Below are positions 1 to 9,464 of a DNA stretch of 64,000 nucleotides, in pieces. The translations under genes were made by a program, and so were the position numbers. A model generated the notes under the pieces. It worked only from the letters and a program-made list of their open reading frames with translations. It did no database searches and was not told where the DNA came from. This DNA is from Noviluteimonas lactosilytica (GTDB taxonomy: Bacteria; Pseudomonadota; Gammaproteobacteria; Xanthomonadales; Xanthomonadaceae): NCBI RefSeq assembly GCF_020866925.1, contig NZ_JAJGAK010000003.1, forward strand, positions 238,870 through 302,869, written 5' to 3'. Positions within the stretch are counted from its first letter, which is position 1; each line of letters starts with the position of its first letter.

Positions 1-473
1 GTTTCGATCAGCACCGTGTACCAGGCCTCGAGTCCCTTGCGCATCCAGCTGCGGCCGCGCCACAGGAACATGTTCTTGGCGGTCTGCTGCGAGATCGTGC
101 TCGCGCCGCGCAGGCGCTTCACCGGCGTGCCGCGCTTCGCCGCGCGTTCGAGCATGCGCTGGTTGTGCGCGCGCGCCTTCTCGATCGCCTTGAAATCGAA
201 ACCGTGGTGCGAAGCGAAGTTCTGGTCTTCCGCCGCGACCAGCGAGACGGGCAGCGCGGGCGCGATCGCTTCGAGGTCGCGCCACGCGTAATGCGTGCGA
301 TACGACCAGTCGCCCGCGCCGATCGCTTCGATGTGGCGGCCGACCATGAACGCGCTCATCGGTGGATCGATGAAGCGCAACGACAACACCTGCAACACCG
401 TCAGCAACGCGAACAGCAGCGGCGCGATCAGCAGCCACCGCAACAGGCGTCGCCGGCGCGGCCGCGCTTGCAT
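1..473 (-). CDS. mtgA: Monofunctional peptidoglycan glycosyltransferase, 3' part missing
   Basis: This gene encodes a GT51 enzyme that polymerises lipid II into glycan strands in the periplasm while anchored in the inner membrane. Reading from the ATG at 473, an arginine-rich start and one membrane segment (about residues 10-31) precede the catalytic domain. Visible motifs are the catalytic Glu in AAEDQNF (about residue 82), [12 protein letters not shown] (123-134) and the [14 protein letters not shown] stretch, all typical of MtgA. No transpeptidase domain is expected in this family. The window edge removes about the last third. An in-frame upstream GTG exists, but the ATG sits right before the charged membrane anchor. 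It is divergent from hslO. Confidence 0.9.
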   Translation of the reverse strand, partial: MQARPRRRRLLRWLLIAPLLFALLTVLQVLSLRFIDPPMSAFMVGRHIEAIGAGDWSYRTHYAWRDLEAIAPALPVSLVAAEDQNFASHHGFDFKAIEKARAHNQRMLERAAKRGTPVKRLRGASTISQQTAKNMFLWRGRSWMRKGLEAWYTVLIE

Positions 474-608
474 CCGGCGCTTGCCGGCCCCATCTGCCCC
501 TGTTCCCGATGCCACGATTTGCCCCAGTCGTGCGTGCGGCGCGCATTATCCGCGACCACGCGGGGCGTGCGAGCGCAGCCTCACGACCGGGCGACACCCA
601 CCACGATC

Positions 609-1535
609 ATGATGACCACGACGACCATGCCCGACGCTTCCGCCACCGGCCACGACGACCGCCTGACGCGCTTCCTGCTGCCCGAAGCGGGCGTGCGCGG
701 CGTTCGCGTGCACCTCGACGAAACCTGGCGCCAGATCCGCTCGCGGGCCGAGTATCCGGAAGGCATCGCGCGCCTGCTGGGCGAAGCGGTCGCCGCCGCG
801 GCGCTGTTCACCGGCCATGCGAAGGTCGACGGCCGGCTGTCCGTGCAGCTGCGCGGGCGCGGTGCGCTGCGCACGCTGTTCGCCGAATGCACGGCGGCCG
901 GGACGCTGCGCGGCATCGCCCAGCTCGCCGAGGACATGCCCGCGCCGCAGGGCCTGGCCGATCTCGGACCCGATCCGATCCTGGCCATCACGATCGAGAA
1001 CCCGTCGCCGCACGGCCGCGATCCGCAGCGCTACCAGGGCCTCGTGCCGCTGGAAGGCGGCAACCTTCGCACCGCGTTCGAGCACTACTTCGTGCAGTCC
1101 GAGCAGCTGCCGACCCGCCTCCTGCTGGCGGCGGACGGCGACCGCGCCGCCGGCCTGATGTTGCAGAAGCTCCCCGGCGACGGCGGCGACGCGGACGGCT
1201 GGACCCGGGCCTGCGCGCTCTTCGAAACCCTCACGCCCGAGGAGCTGCTCGACCTGCCGCGCGGCACGCTGGTCCACCGCCTGTTCCACGAGGAATCGCC
1301 GGAATTGCTGGCCGACAAGCCGTTGCAGTTCGGCTGCTCCTGCTCGCGGGAACGGGTCGAGGCGATGCTCCAGTCGCTCGGCCAGGAAGAGGCCGAAGCG
1401 GCGCTGGCCGATGACGTTGCCCGGGTGCGTTGCGAGTTTTGTGGGCAGGGCTACGATTTCACGCCGGCCGACATCGCGGGCCTTTTCGCCCCCGGGTCGA
1501 CGGCCGCCATGCCGGCTCCCGAGCGCATGCAGTAA
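609..1535 (+). CDS. hslO: Hsp33 redox-regulated holdase chaperone
   Basis: The product is Hsp33, a cytoplasmic chaperone that binds unfolding proteins when oxidants release zinc from its C-terminal cysteines. The zinc site is visible: Cys243-Ser-Cys245 and, 29 residues on, Cys275-Glu-Phe-Cys278. The N-terminal half carries the LTRFLLPEAGVRGVRV start typical of the family. The length of about 308 residues is normal. Three ATGs (609, 612, 627) are close together and none has a clear Shine-Dalgarno sequence, so the first residues are uncertain. It is divergent from mtgA. Confidence 0.93.
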   Translation: MMTTTTMPDASATGHDDRLTRFLLPEAGVRGVRVHLDETWRQIRSRAEYPEGIARLLGEAVAAAALFTGHAKVDGRLSVQLRGRGALRTLFAECTAAGTLRGIAQLAEDMPAPQGLADLGPDPILAITIENPSPHGRDPQRYQGLVPLEGGNLRTAFEHYFVQSEQLPTRLLLAADGDRAAGLMLQKLPGDGGDADGWTRACALFETLTPEELLDLPRGTLVHRLFHEESPELLADKPLQFGCSCSRERVEAMLQSLGQEEAEAALADDVARVRCEFCGQGYDFTPADIAGLFAPGSTAAMPAPERMQ

Positions 1536-1536
1536 A

Positions 1537-1569
1537 CGGGATGGATTGCCCGGTCCGGGGGTCTTTTTT
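1537..1569 (+). terminator. Possible weak terminator after hslO
   Basis: Short GC-rich complementary segments (CGGG, then CCCGGTCCGGG) just after the hslO stop are followed by a run of six T. The stem is short, so this is only a weak intrinsic-terminator candidate. Confidence 0.3.
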
Positions 1570-1665
1570 GCCTCAGGATGATTGTTAAATAAACATAAAC
1601 GGAATAGGATTCCCGCAAAGCCGCCTCAGGAACTTGGACCGGTCTGCCGGGTCAACAAAGCCGCC

Positions 1666-2511
1666 ATGCAACGCTCGCTTCGCCAGCGCTTCTGCCTCGC
1701 CTTGATCGCCCTCGCGATCGGCACGGCCGCGCATGCGCAGACGCGCAACGCGGACGGCACGGTGGAGCTTCCGGTCTGGAACCAGGCGAGCGGCAAGGTC
1801 GAAGCGGTGCTGCTGCTCGAGCCAACGCAAACCTCGGTCGGCGTGCGCAAGCCCTTCAGCGAAGGTGCGCTCGACCTGGCCTTCGGCCTCAACGCCGGCG
1901 ACGAACTCGGCCTGCTGTGCGATCGCAAGACCGGCGTGTCGAGTGCGATCGCCAACCTCGCCGGCCACTGCCTGCTCGCGTCGCTCGATGACCAGTCGTC
2001 GACCGACAGCCGCCACTTCAACGCGACCACCGCCTTCAGCCGCGATGGCGGCCGCGTGGGCCTGAGTCTCGGCACCGGGCAGGAAACGCTGCCTGCGTGG
2101 CTGAGCCCGAATGCACGTTCGAAGGTCGAACAGCACGACGTCACCGTGTTCGGCCAGAAGAACATCGGCCGCGAAGCCTTCATCACCATCGGCGGCACGG
2201 TCGCGAAAGCGCGCCTGGTGTCGGCGGCGGACGTGCCGGAACTCGCCGATCGCTGGAACACCCGCAGCTTCAGCCTCGGTGGCGGCTACGGCGCCTTCAG
2301 CGGCAACATCATCGGTCGCGTCATCGACGTGCCGGGCGAAGCCGGCAACTACCAGAACCTCGGCGTCGGTTTCACCTGGCGCACGCCGTGGAGCGGCCAG
2401 CTCACGGTCGGCGCGGAAAACGTGGTGACCCGCGGCAAGAACCCCTTCGCGCTGCCCGCGGGCGAAGACGACGGCACCGTGCCGTACGTGCGCTACGAGC
2501 AGGACCTGTAA
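1666..2511 (+). CDS. Exported protein of unknown function, possible beta-barrel
   Basis: I do not recognise this family. The chosen ATG at 1666 starts a clean Sec signal peptide (MQRSLRQRF, then a hydrophobic stretch ending AAHAQ). An in-frame start at 1582 would add 28 residues without signal character. The mature part of about 255 residues alternates polar and hydrophobic residues and is rich in Gly, Ser and Thr, with segments such as SFSLGGGYGAFSGNIIGRV and GVGFTWRTPWSGQLTVG that look like beta-strands of an outer-membrane or surface protein. It follows hslO on the same strand, separated by a weak terminator. Export is well supported; the barrel fold is inference. Confidence 0.75.
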   Translation: MQRSLRQRFCLALIALAIGTAAHAQTRNADGTVELPVWNQASGKVEAVLLLEPTQTSVGVRKPFSEGALDLAFGLNAGDELGLLCDRKTGVSSAIANLAGHCLLASLDDQSSTDSRHFNATTAFSRDGGRVGLSLGTGQETLPAWLSPNARSKVEQHDVTVFGQKNIGREAFITIGGTVAKARLVSAADVPELADRWNTRSFSLGGGYGAFSGNIIGRVIDVPGEAGNYQNLGVGFTWRTPWSGQLTVGAENVVTRGKNPFALPAGEDDGTVPYVRYEQDL

Positions 2512-2553
2512 GGTCCGACGCAACTTCCGGACAACGTTCCGCCCGCAGCCGCG

Positions 2554-4101
2554 TCAGCGCTGCAACGCTTCGATCATCGGCTTGAGCGGCTCCGCGTACG
2601 GCGCCCACTTCGGGACTTCGCGCGCCACCACGCCTTCGCGCACCTGCACTGCGCTCGCGGTCGCCACGCCGCGTTCGCGCGAGGCGAGTTCGAGCATGCG
2701 CGGTTCGAACTCCAGCCCGCAGAACGTCGCGACGCGACGCAGCACGTTTTCCGTATCGCGCGTCAGCTCCGCGTAGTCGACATCGAGGATGCGATCCGGA
2801 TACGCCGCGCGCCAATGCGCCATGAGGCGTTCGTACTGGCGGTAGTAGTCGGCGAGCTCGAGCGGGTCGTACGAATACGGGTTCGCGTCGGAGAACAGCT
2901 CGCGCAGGTTGGAGAAGCATGTCTCCACCGGGTCGCGCACCATGTGCAGGATCTTCGCCTGCGGCAGCGCGCGACAGATGAAACCGATGTTGAGGAAATT
3001 CGACGGCAGCTTGTCGGTGAAGCAGCGCTCGCCGCGCAGCCGCCATTCCATGCCCGCGAGATAGCCCGCGCCCACTTCGGCGAAATCGGCCTGCGATGCG
3101 AGCTGCACGATCGTCGTGTCGATCACGCCGCGGCAATGGTGGTCGGTCGCGTAGCGCATGCGGCTGGTGAAGTCGTACAACTCGCCGACGCCGTGCACCT
3201 GCGAGTGACCGTCGAGCAGCTGTTCGAGCAGCGTCGTGCCCGATCGGTGCATGCCGACGATGAAGATCGGCGTGCGCGTATCGGCGATCGGCGCCACGGG
3301 CGCTTCGACCGGCATCGCGATGAGCGCGTCGATCAACGCGTGCGTTTGCGCAGGCTGGTAATCGAGCGTCGAGCGCTTGGCATTGCATGCGTGCACCAGC
3401 GCATTCCACGCGCCGACGTGGTCGCCGAGATCGTCGAGTTCCTTGTGCAGCGCGAAGGCCAGCAACGCGACCTCGTCGGGCCTGCGCTGGCCGGTGGAGA
3501 GCATCCGGCGCAGACGGTCGACGTGGTTGGCGTTCGGCTTCTGCTTCTTCAACCGCGAGAGGAACCAGTGCGCCTGCGCGATTTCCGGCGCGCGTGCGAT
3601 GCACGCTTCCAGGTCCTTCGCGGCATCGTCGAAGCGGCCGAGATAGGTCAGCACCTGCCCGCGCGCGAGCAAGGTCGGCGGATAGCGCGGATCGCCGCGC
3701 ACCGCTTCGTCGAGATAGCGCAGCGCCGCGTCTTGTTCGTTGAGGTAGCTCAGTTGCGCGGCGGCGACGATCAGCAGCGGGATCGGCAGCTGCGCAGGCG
3801 GGCCCAGGCGCGCGAGCAGGTCGTGCAGCGCCTGCGCTTCGTTGAACGTGCGCAGGCGGGCCATGAGTTCGCGCAACGTGTCGGCGTCGCGCGGCTTCGA
3901 CTCGTGCGCGGCGAGCGCATGCGCGCGCGAGGCGCGGTAACGGCCCGCGAGCGATTCGATGTACGACAACTGCAGGTGCACCGTCGCATTGGCCGGATCG
4001 GCGACCAGCGCGCTTTCGAGCGCATTGCGCGCCTGCACCCAGTCGCGGCGGGATGCGTGCGCTTCGGCCTGGCGAAGCAGTTCGTTCGTCGCGGATTTCA
4101 T
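2554..4101 (-). CDS. TPR-repeat sulfotransferase
   Basis: This is a 515-residue fusion of N-terminal tetratricopeptide-like helices (about residues 1-250) and a C-terminal PAPS-dependent sulfotransferase domain. The cofactor motifs are visible: the 5'-phosphosulfate loop in FIVGMHRSGTTLLEQ (about 280-294) and the 3'-phosphate strand in MVRDPVETCFS (about 388-398). Such proteins transfer sulfate from PAPS to protein tyrosines or carbohydrates. The substrate cannot be told from the sequence, though TPRs suggest a protein or peptide partner. It lies directly downstream of an Oar-like receptor on the same strand, but a strong terminator separates them. Confidence 0.88.
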   Translation of the reverse strand: MKSATNELLRQAEAHASRRDWVQARNALESALVADPANATVHLQLSYIESLAGRYRASRAHALAAHESKPRDADTLRELMARLRTFNEAQALHDLLARLGPPAQLPIPLLIVAAAQLSYLNEQDAALRYLDEAVRGDPRYPPTLLARGQVLTYLGRFDDAAKDLEACIARAPEIAQAHWFLSRLKKQKPNANHVDRLRRMLSTGQRRPDEVALLAFALHKELDDLGDHVGAWNALVHACNAKRSTLDYQPAQTHALIDALIAMPVEAPVAPIADTRTPIFIVGMHRSGTTLLEQLLDGHSQVHGVGELYDFTSRMRYATDHHCRGVIDTTIVQLASQADFAEVGAGYLAGMEWRLRGERCFTDKLPSNFLNIGFICRALPQAKILHMVRDPVETCFSNLRELFSDANPYSYDPLELADYYRQYERLMAHWRAAYPDRILDVDYAELTRDTENVLRRVATFCGLEFEPRMLELASRERGVATASAVQVREGVVAREVPKWAPYAEPLKPMIEALQR

Positions 4102-4117
4102 CGCGTGGATTGTTGCA

Positions 4118-4148
4118 GAAAAAAAGCGGCCGCCCGAAGGCGGCCGCT
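4118..4148 (-). terminator. Rho-independent terminator of the TonB receptor gene
   Basis: A perfect 10-bp stem (AGCGGCCGCC / GGCGGCCGCT) with a CGAA loop is followed, on the minus strand, by seven T. It lies between the receptor stop at 4176 and the sulfotransferase start at 4101. Confidence 0.9.
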
Positions 4149-4175
4149 CTCTTGTCGCGTTGCTTCTAAAGGATC

Positions 4176-7100
4176 TTAGAAGTCGTACTGGACCATGAAG
4201 CGGACCGAACGCGGTTCCTGCCAGCCCGTGGCGGCCTGGTAGACCTCCGGCTGCGGGTTACCCGCACCGTCTTCGCCGAACTCGTTGACCGTGACGGCGT
4301 CGCGGCTGTTGAGCACGTTGAACACGTCGACCTTGAACTGCAGGCCTTCCATCCAAGCCGGAGCGTACGCGACGTTCAGGTCGAGGGTGGTCGTCCACGG
4401 CAGGCGGCCCGAGGTACCACGCGGCACAACGGTCGTGCCGTTGTTGCCCGAACCGTCACCCGGGATACCGACCGGACCCGGATCGCACGAGAAGTACGAG
4501 TTCGCGTAGTGCGACGTGGCCGAGCCACCGAGGAAGCCGAAGCAGTTAATCGGACGGCCCGACTGCACCAGCATGTTCGCACCGACCGACCACTCGTCCG
4601 TCAGCTCGTAGTTACCGAAGAGCTTCAGGCTGTGGCGACGATCGTTCGGCAGGTAGCCGTACGAACCGATGGCGAGTTCGGGGTAGTCGAAGTCCTGCGT
4701 CGTGCCGGTGTCGTCCTGGCCGATGTCCGACTTCACGCCGCCTTCGGTGTTACCGATCGAGCGAGCGTAGGTGTACGAACCCTGGATGAAGAACTTGTCC
4801 CAGTCACCCTGCCAGAAGATTTCCAGCGCGGTGTACTTGCGCTTGGCTTCCGGACCGAGGACGTCGGCCGGAATCGGAATCGTCTCGAGCACGCCGTCGC
4901 CGTTGACGTCCATCTGGAAGATGCCGTCGGAGCCCGGGTTGTAGAGGCGGCAGAACGGGAAGCCGGCGTTGTAAACGGCAACGTCGGTCGGGTTCGCCGG
5001 ATCCGGTTCCTGGAAGCCGCCGGTGTCCGGGTTGAACGTGAAGCCGTTCTCTTCCGCCCACGCGAGGATCGGACGGTAATCGCACTGGTCGTCGATCGCG
5101 CGCTTCAGGTCGCGGTAGATACCGCGAACGCCCATGGAGAAGTTATCCGTGAGCTGCTTCTGGAAGCCCAGGATGTACTCGTCCTGGTACATCGGCTCGA
5201 GGTTCTGCGAGGCGATCGTGTTCGGGTCCTTGCCGACGCCGAACTCGTTGTTCAGGTAGCGGATCGCACGACCGTTGTTCGGGTTGTCGACCAGCTCGAT
5301 GCCGGTCGGTGCGCCCGTCGAGGGATCCACGCCCGTGAAGGTGTAGAACTCTTCCGAGAACAGCGAGGCCGAAGCACCGCGGACGGCCACGTTGCCGGTG
5401 AGCGGCAGCGCGTAACGACCGGCGTTGGCGAACACCTTGAACGTCGAGTCACCGAAGACGTCCCACGAGAAGCCGAGGCGCGGGGCGAACTGGTTGTCGA
5501 TCTTCGCGTAGGTCTCGCCCACGCCGTTCTTGTTTTCGAAGGTATCCCAGCGCAGGCCGAGGTACGCGACGAAGTTGTCGGTGATGTTCCAGCTGTCTTC
5601 GATGTAGAACGCGGTCTGGTCGACCTGCACGGTCGCGCCCGACTGGAACACGCGCTTGCGCACGATGCCGTCGGCCAGCGACGGATCATCGCTCGGGTCG
5701 CCGTTGCCGTTCAGGTCAACCTGGTAACGGCCATAGCGCCACACGATGCCGCCCGAGTACGACTCACCGGCGACCGACTCGTAGTTGTCGATATCGACAC
5801 CACCACGGATCAGGTGGTCGCCCAGCTGCCATTCGGCGTCGATACGGAACTGGTCACGCGAGTCCTTCGCGTCCGGACGGCCGAGGAACTGTGCGAGTTC
5901 GCAACCAACGCGCGACGGGATGAGGCCGTTGATGGCCGCAGCGCGCGCGTCGACGATGACCGGGCAGCCCGAAGCGCCCTGGCCGACCGCACCCTGGTAC
6001 GAGTTCATCAGGCCGTTGGCCGAGACCGACCAGTTTTCGCGAGCCGACTCACCGGTACCGGCGAGCACCGACAGGGTGAAGGTGTCGGTCAGGTAGCCCG
6101 TGTACTTCAGGATGTAGCTTTCGCCACCGAAGTTGTCGAACGCCGTGCCCTGGTAGTAACCACGCGTGGCGTCGGTTTCGTACGGCTCGACGCGGTAGTA
6201 CGCGGTTTCGAACTCACGCTTGTCGGACAGCGCGGTGAATTCGAGGATGTTGCTGTCGTTGATGTTCCAGTCCGCCTTCAACAGCCACTTCGGCTCGTCG
6301 GACTTGGCCTGCGTGCTCGAGCCGCCACCGACGGTGGGGTCGAGGCGCGCGCCCGTGTGGCCGTATTCGTACAGGCCATACAGGAACAGCTTGTCCTTGA
6401 TCAGCGCGCCCGAAGCCCACACGGCGGCACGCATTTCATAGTCTTTCTGCTGCGAGTTGTCGGCGATCAGCGTGCCGAGGTTGTTGAACTGGTTCGGGTT
6501 CGACTCGTCCAGTTCTTCCGGCTGCCAGAAGATGTTGCCACCGGCGTGGAACTCATTCGAACCGCGCTTCGAGATCTGGTTGATCACGCCGCCGGTCGAA
6601 CGACCGAATTCCGCACCGTAACCACCCGTCTTGACCTGCTGTTCGGCGATGCCTTCGAACGGCACCTGCACGAAGTTGAGGTTCTGGAAGGTGTTGGTGA
6701 TGTTGAAGCCGTTGAAGAAGTACTGGTTTTCGGCAACGGACGCGCCGCCGAACGAAGCCAGGTTACCGAACGCCGCGTCGCCGCGGACGGTACCCGGGGC
6801 CAGCAGGGCCACGTTGGTCGTGTCGCGCGAGACCGGGATCTTGTTGATCTGTTCGGCCGTCAGGATCGTGGTCGACTCGACCGACGAGACGTCGATCGGG
6901 TTGATCGCACCGGTACCGACGACTTCAACCGTGCCGAGTTCCTGCGGACCGGCGGCGGTCTGCGAAACGAAGTCGATGTTGGCGGCGGTGCCGACATTGA
7001 CCGTCACGTTGCGCGGCGAGCCGTTGTTGCGCGAGATCTGGTACTGACCAGTCGGCAGCTGCGAGAAGCGGTAGGAACCGTCGGCGCCCACGGTGATCGT

Positions 7101-7274
7101 GCGCGAGAAGCCGGTCGACGGATTGGTGATGGTGATCGTGTCACCGGACGCGGCCTGACCGGTCACCGCACCCGCGGTGTTGGTCTGAGCCTGCACGCCG
7201 CCCACGAAGCACAGACCGAGAGCAACGGTCAGCGCGCTTCGCTTCAGGCCTTTGGCGAATTGCTTAGAAGCCAT
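4176..7274 (-). CDS. Oar-like TonB-dependent outer-membrane receptor
   Basis: The product is a 1032-residue outer-membrane protein. A signal peptide (cleavage likely after GGVQA, about residue 29) is followed by a carboxypeptidase-like regulatory domain (about 35-100, with GSYRFSQLPTGQY), a plug domain (about 110-270, with EQQVKTGGYGAEFGRSTGG) and a long beta-barrel ending in VQYDF, the usual C-terminal aromatic for BamA insertion. Oar-type receptors move peptides or other large ligands with TonB energy; the ligand here is unknown. The ATG at 7274 is preferred over an upstream ATG at 7505, because only it begins the signal peptide and it follows a GGGGG ribosome-binding stretch. A nearly identical paralogue starts the right edge of the window. 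Confidence 0.92.
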   Translation of the reverse strand: MASKQFAKGLKRSALTVALGLCFVGGVQAQTNTAGAVTGQAASGDTITITNPSTGFSRTITVGADGSYRFSQLPTGQYQISRNNGSPRNVTVNVGTAANIDFVSQTAAGPQELGTVEVVGTGAINPIDVSSVESTTILTAEQINKIPVSRDTTNVALLAPGTVRGDAAFGNLASFGGASVAENQYFFNGFNITNTFQNLNFVQVPFEGIAEQQVKTGGYGAEFGRSTGGVINQISKRGSNEFHAGGNIFWQPEELDESNPNQFNNLGTLIADNSQQKDYEMRAAVWASGALIKDKLFLYGLYEYGHTGARLDPTVGGGSSTQAKSDEPKWLLKADWNINDSNILEFTALSDKREFETAYYRVEPYETDATRGYYQGTAFDNFGGESYILKYTGYLTDTFTLSVLAGTGESARENWSVSANGLMNSYQGAVGQGASGCPVIVDARAAAINGLIPSRVGCELAQFLGRPDAKDSRDQFRIDAEWQLGDHLIRGGVDIDNYESVAGESYSGGIVWRYGRYQVDLNGNGDPSDDPSLADGIVRKRVFQSGATVQVDQTAFYIEDSWNITDNFVAYLGLRWDTFENKNGVGETYAKIDNQFAPRLGFSWDVFGDSTFKVFANAGRYALPLTGNVAVRGASASLFSEEFYTFTGVDPSTGAPTGIELVDNPNNGRAIRYLNNEFGVGKDPNTIASQNLEPMYQDEYILGFQKQLTDNFSMGVRGIYRDLKRAIDDQCDYRPILAWAEENGFTFNPDTGGFQEPDPANPTDVAVYNAGFPFCRLYNPGSDGIFQMDVNGDGVLETIPIPADVLGPEAKRKYTALEIFWQGDWDKFFIQGSYTYARSIGNTEGGVKSDIGQDDTGTTQDFDYPELAIGSYGYLPNDRRHSLKLFGNYELTDEWSVGANMLVQSGRPINCFGFLGGSATSHYANSYFSCDPGPVGIPGDGSGNNGTTVVPRGTSGRLPWTTTLDLNVAYAPAWMEGLQFKVDVFNVLNSRDAVTVNEFGEDGAGNPQPEVYQAATGWQEPRSVRFMVQYDF

Positions 7275-7340
7275 TTTTTTGAACCCCCATAGGGACGGAT
7301 GGACCATGTACGTCAAAGCCGTTAATGGCATGACCGGCCG

Positions 7341-7369
7341 ACTATAGATCGGCAACAAATCCTTAACAA
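7341..7369 (-). promoter_or_regulatory. Sigma-70-like promoter of the Oar-like receptor gene
   Basis: On the minus strand, TTGTTA (7369-7364) and TATAGT (7346-7341) are separated by exactly 17 bases, with the receptor ATG about 67 bases downstream. The match to -35/-10 consensus is good; no operator is evident. Confidence 0.7.
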
Positions 7370-7582
7370 GACCCTTCTCGAATCTAATCGAGCCGTTTCT
7401 CAACTTGCCGCCGAACGGCAGTTGGCGATGCCTCGATCCATCTTCTATGTGATTGAAAGAAATCGTTTTTTGAAACATACGTGCGCGGATGCACTTGACG
7501 TGCAAAATTTGCTGCGGCGCAGCAGAAATCGTGCGATTCGTTAGGACACCGCTATTTAGGAAAGCGGGTTCCGCGAAACCGG

Positions 7583-7616
7583 AAACGAAAACGGGCCCGC
7601 GAGGGCCCGTTTCGTT
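7583..7616 (-). terminator. Rho-independent terminator of pckG
   Basis: An inverted repeat ACGGGCCC / GGGCCCGT (7591-7598 and 7603-7610) is extended by GAAACGAAA-like flanks and, read on the minus strand, followed by TTTTCGTTTC. It lies 34 bp past the pckG stop. Confidence 0.85.
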
Positions 7617-7649
7617 GGTACGGCGAGGCTCGCAGGGAGCCCGGAAGGA

Positions 7650-9452
7650 TCAGCCGGCGCGGAGTTCCTTCGCGATCCGCCCCTGCTCCTGCTTGAGCGC
7701 ATCGGGCACGCGGTCGCCGAACTCGCCCAGGAAGCCTTCGAGGCTGTCGATCTCCGCCTGCCAGCCAGCGCGATCGAAGTGGAACAGCACGCGACGCGCT
7801 TCGTCGGACAGGGTCACGCCTTCCATCCGGATGTCCTCGACCTTCGGCAATGCGCCGATCGGCGTTTCGGTCGCCGAGGCGCTGCCTTCGACGCGACCGA
7901 TCATCCACTCGAGCACGCGCAGGTTCTCGCCGAAGCCCGGCCACAGGAACTTGCCGTCGTCGCCCTTGCGGAACCAGTTGACGTGGAAGACCTTCGGCAA
8001 CTGCGCACCGGGCTTGTCGAACGACAGCCAGTGCGCGAAGTAGTCGGCGAAGTTGTAGCCGCAGAACGGCTTCATCGCCATCGGGTCGCGACGCATCACG
8101 CCGACCGCGCCGGTCGCCGCCGCGGTCGTTTCCGAACCCATCGCCGCGCCCACGAGCACGCCGTGCGTCCAGTCGCGCGCTTCGAACACGAGCGGCACGA
8201 GCGACGCGCGGCGACCGCCGAACACGATCGCGGAAATCGGCACGCCCTGCGCGTCTTCCGCCTTCGGCGACCAGCTCGGGCACTGCCGCGCGGACACGGT
8301 GAAACGCGAATTCGGATGCGCCGCGGGCGCATTGAAATCGTATGCATTTCCACGCCAATCAATGGCGGGCTTGCGGTCGTCGAGGCCCTCCCACCACGGC
8401 TGGCCGTCTTCGGTCAGGCCGACATTGGTGAAGATGGTGTCGTGCTGGATCGACGCGAGCGCATTCGGATTCGACTTCGCGGACGTGCCGGGCGCGACGC
8501 CGAAGAAACCGGCTTCCGGGTTGATCGCATACATGCGGCCATCGGCGCCCGGGCGCATCCAGCAGATGTCGTCGCCGACGGTCCACACCTTCCAGCCTTC
8601 GCGGCGATAGCCTTCCGGCGGAATCAGCATCGCGAGGTTGGTCTTGCCGCACGCCGACGGGAACGCCGCGGCGATGTAATGCGTTTCGCCCTTCGGGTTT
8701 TCGACGCCGAGGATCAGCATGTGCTCGGCGAGCCAGCCTTCCTTGCGCGCCTGATGCGAGGCGATGCGCAACGCATGGCACTTCTTGCCGAGCAGCGCGT
8801 TGCCGCCATAGCCCGAACCGAACGACTTGATCGTCAGCTCTTCCGGGAAATGCATGATGAAGCGGCGTTCCGGATCGAGTTCGCCGATCGAATGCAGGCC
8901 GCGCACGAACTGCTTCTCGCGTTCGATGCGCGCGAGCGCCGCCGCGCCCATGCGCGTCATGATGCGCATGTTCGCCACGACGTACGGCGAGTCGGTGATT
9001 TCCACGCCGCAACGCGCGAGCGGCGAATCGATCGGGCCCATGCAGTACGGGATGACGTACATCGTGCGGCCGCGCATGCAACCGGCGAACAACGCGTCCA
9101 TCTTCGCGTGCGCGTCGGCCGGCGCCATCCAGTGGTTGTTCGGGCCGGCGTCTTCGCGCTCGCTCGTGCACACGAACGTGAGGTGCTCCACGCGCGCCAC
9201 GTCGTCCGGGTGCGAGCGATGCAGCCAGCTGTTCGGGTGGGTTTCGGAATTGAGCGGCAACAACGTGCCGTCGGCTTCCATCTGCTTCACGAGTTCGGCG
9301 AACTCGCTGTCGCTGCCGTCGCACCAGTGGATGCGGTCCGGCTGCGTCAGCCGTGCCATGTCCATGACCCACTGGTTCAACGCATCCAACTGGCTGCCCA
9401 TTGCGGTGTTCTCGACTTCAAGGGAATTGGGGGAATCAAGCTGCGCGGCCAT
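7650..9452 (-). CDS. pckG: Phosphoenolpyruvate carboxykinase (GTP)
   Basis: The enzyme converts oxaloacetate and GTP to phosphoenolpyruvate, the first committed step of gluconeogenesis from TCA intermediates. The 600-residue length and the GTP-type kinase loop FPSACGKTN (about 264-272) identify the GTP-dependent family; further family motifs are GSGYGGNALLGKKC and FCGYNFADYF. The ATG at 9452 has an AGGA ribosome-binding site lying in the 12-bp gap after the tetR stop, so the two genes are probably co-transcribed. That places gluconeogenesis next to a TetR regulator and opposite fadE, which suggests joint control with fatty acid oxidation (inference). Confidence 0.97.
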   Translation of the reverse strand: MAAQLDSPNSLEVENTAMGSQLDALNQWVMDMARLTQPDRIHWCDGSDSEFAELVKQMEADGTLLPLNSETHPNSWLHRSHPDDVARVEHLTFVCTSEREDAGPNNHWMAPADAHAKMDALFAGCMRGRTMYVIPYCMGPIDSPLARCGVEITDSPYVVANMRIMTRMGAAALARIEREKQFVRGLHSIGELDPERRFIMHFPEELTIKSFGSGYGGNALLGKKCHALRIASHQARKEGWLAEHMLILGVENPKGETHYIAAAFPSACGKTNLAMLIPPEGYRREGWKVWTVGDDICWMRPGADGRMYAINPEAGFFGVAPGTSAKSNPNALASIQHDTIFTNVGLTEDGQPWWEGLDDRKPAIDWRGNAYDFNAPAAHPNSRFTVSARQCPSWSPKAEDAQGVPISAIVFGGRRASLVPLVFEARDWTHGVLVGAAMGSETTAAATGAVGVMRRDPMAMKPFCGYNFADYFAHWLSFDKPGAQLPKVFHVNWFRKGDDGKFLWPGFGENLRVLEWMIGRVEGSASATETPIGALPKVEDIRMEGVTLSDEARRVLFHFDRAGWQAEIDSLEGFLGEFGDRVPDALKQEQGRIAKELRAG

Positions 9453-9464
9453 GGCGATCCTGTG

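Larger units (their letters stand above)
7275..7649. other. Intergenic region between receptor start and pckG end
   Basis: This 375-bp gap is visibly more AT-rich than its surroundings. It holds the receptor promoter at 7341-7369 and the pckG terminator at 7583-7616. An ORF extension of the receptor runs through part of it but lacks any signal or domain. I see no further gene. Confidence 0.7.

Noticed and set aside
4509..7292. 927-residue plus-strand ORF opposite the first TonB receptor
   Set aside because: Composition is dominated by Arg, Val, Glu and Asp with no domain; it mirrors the codon pattern of the real gene on the other strand.
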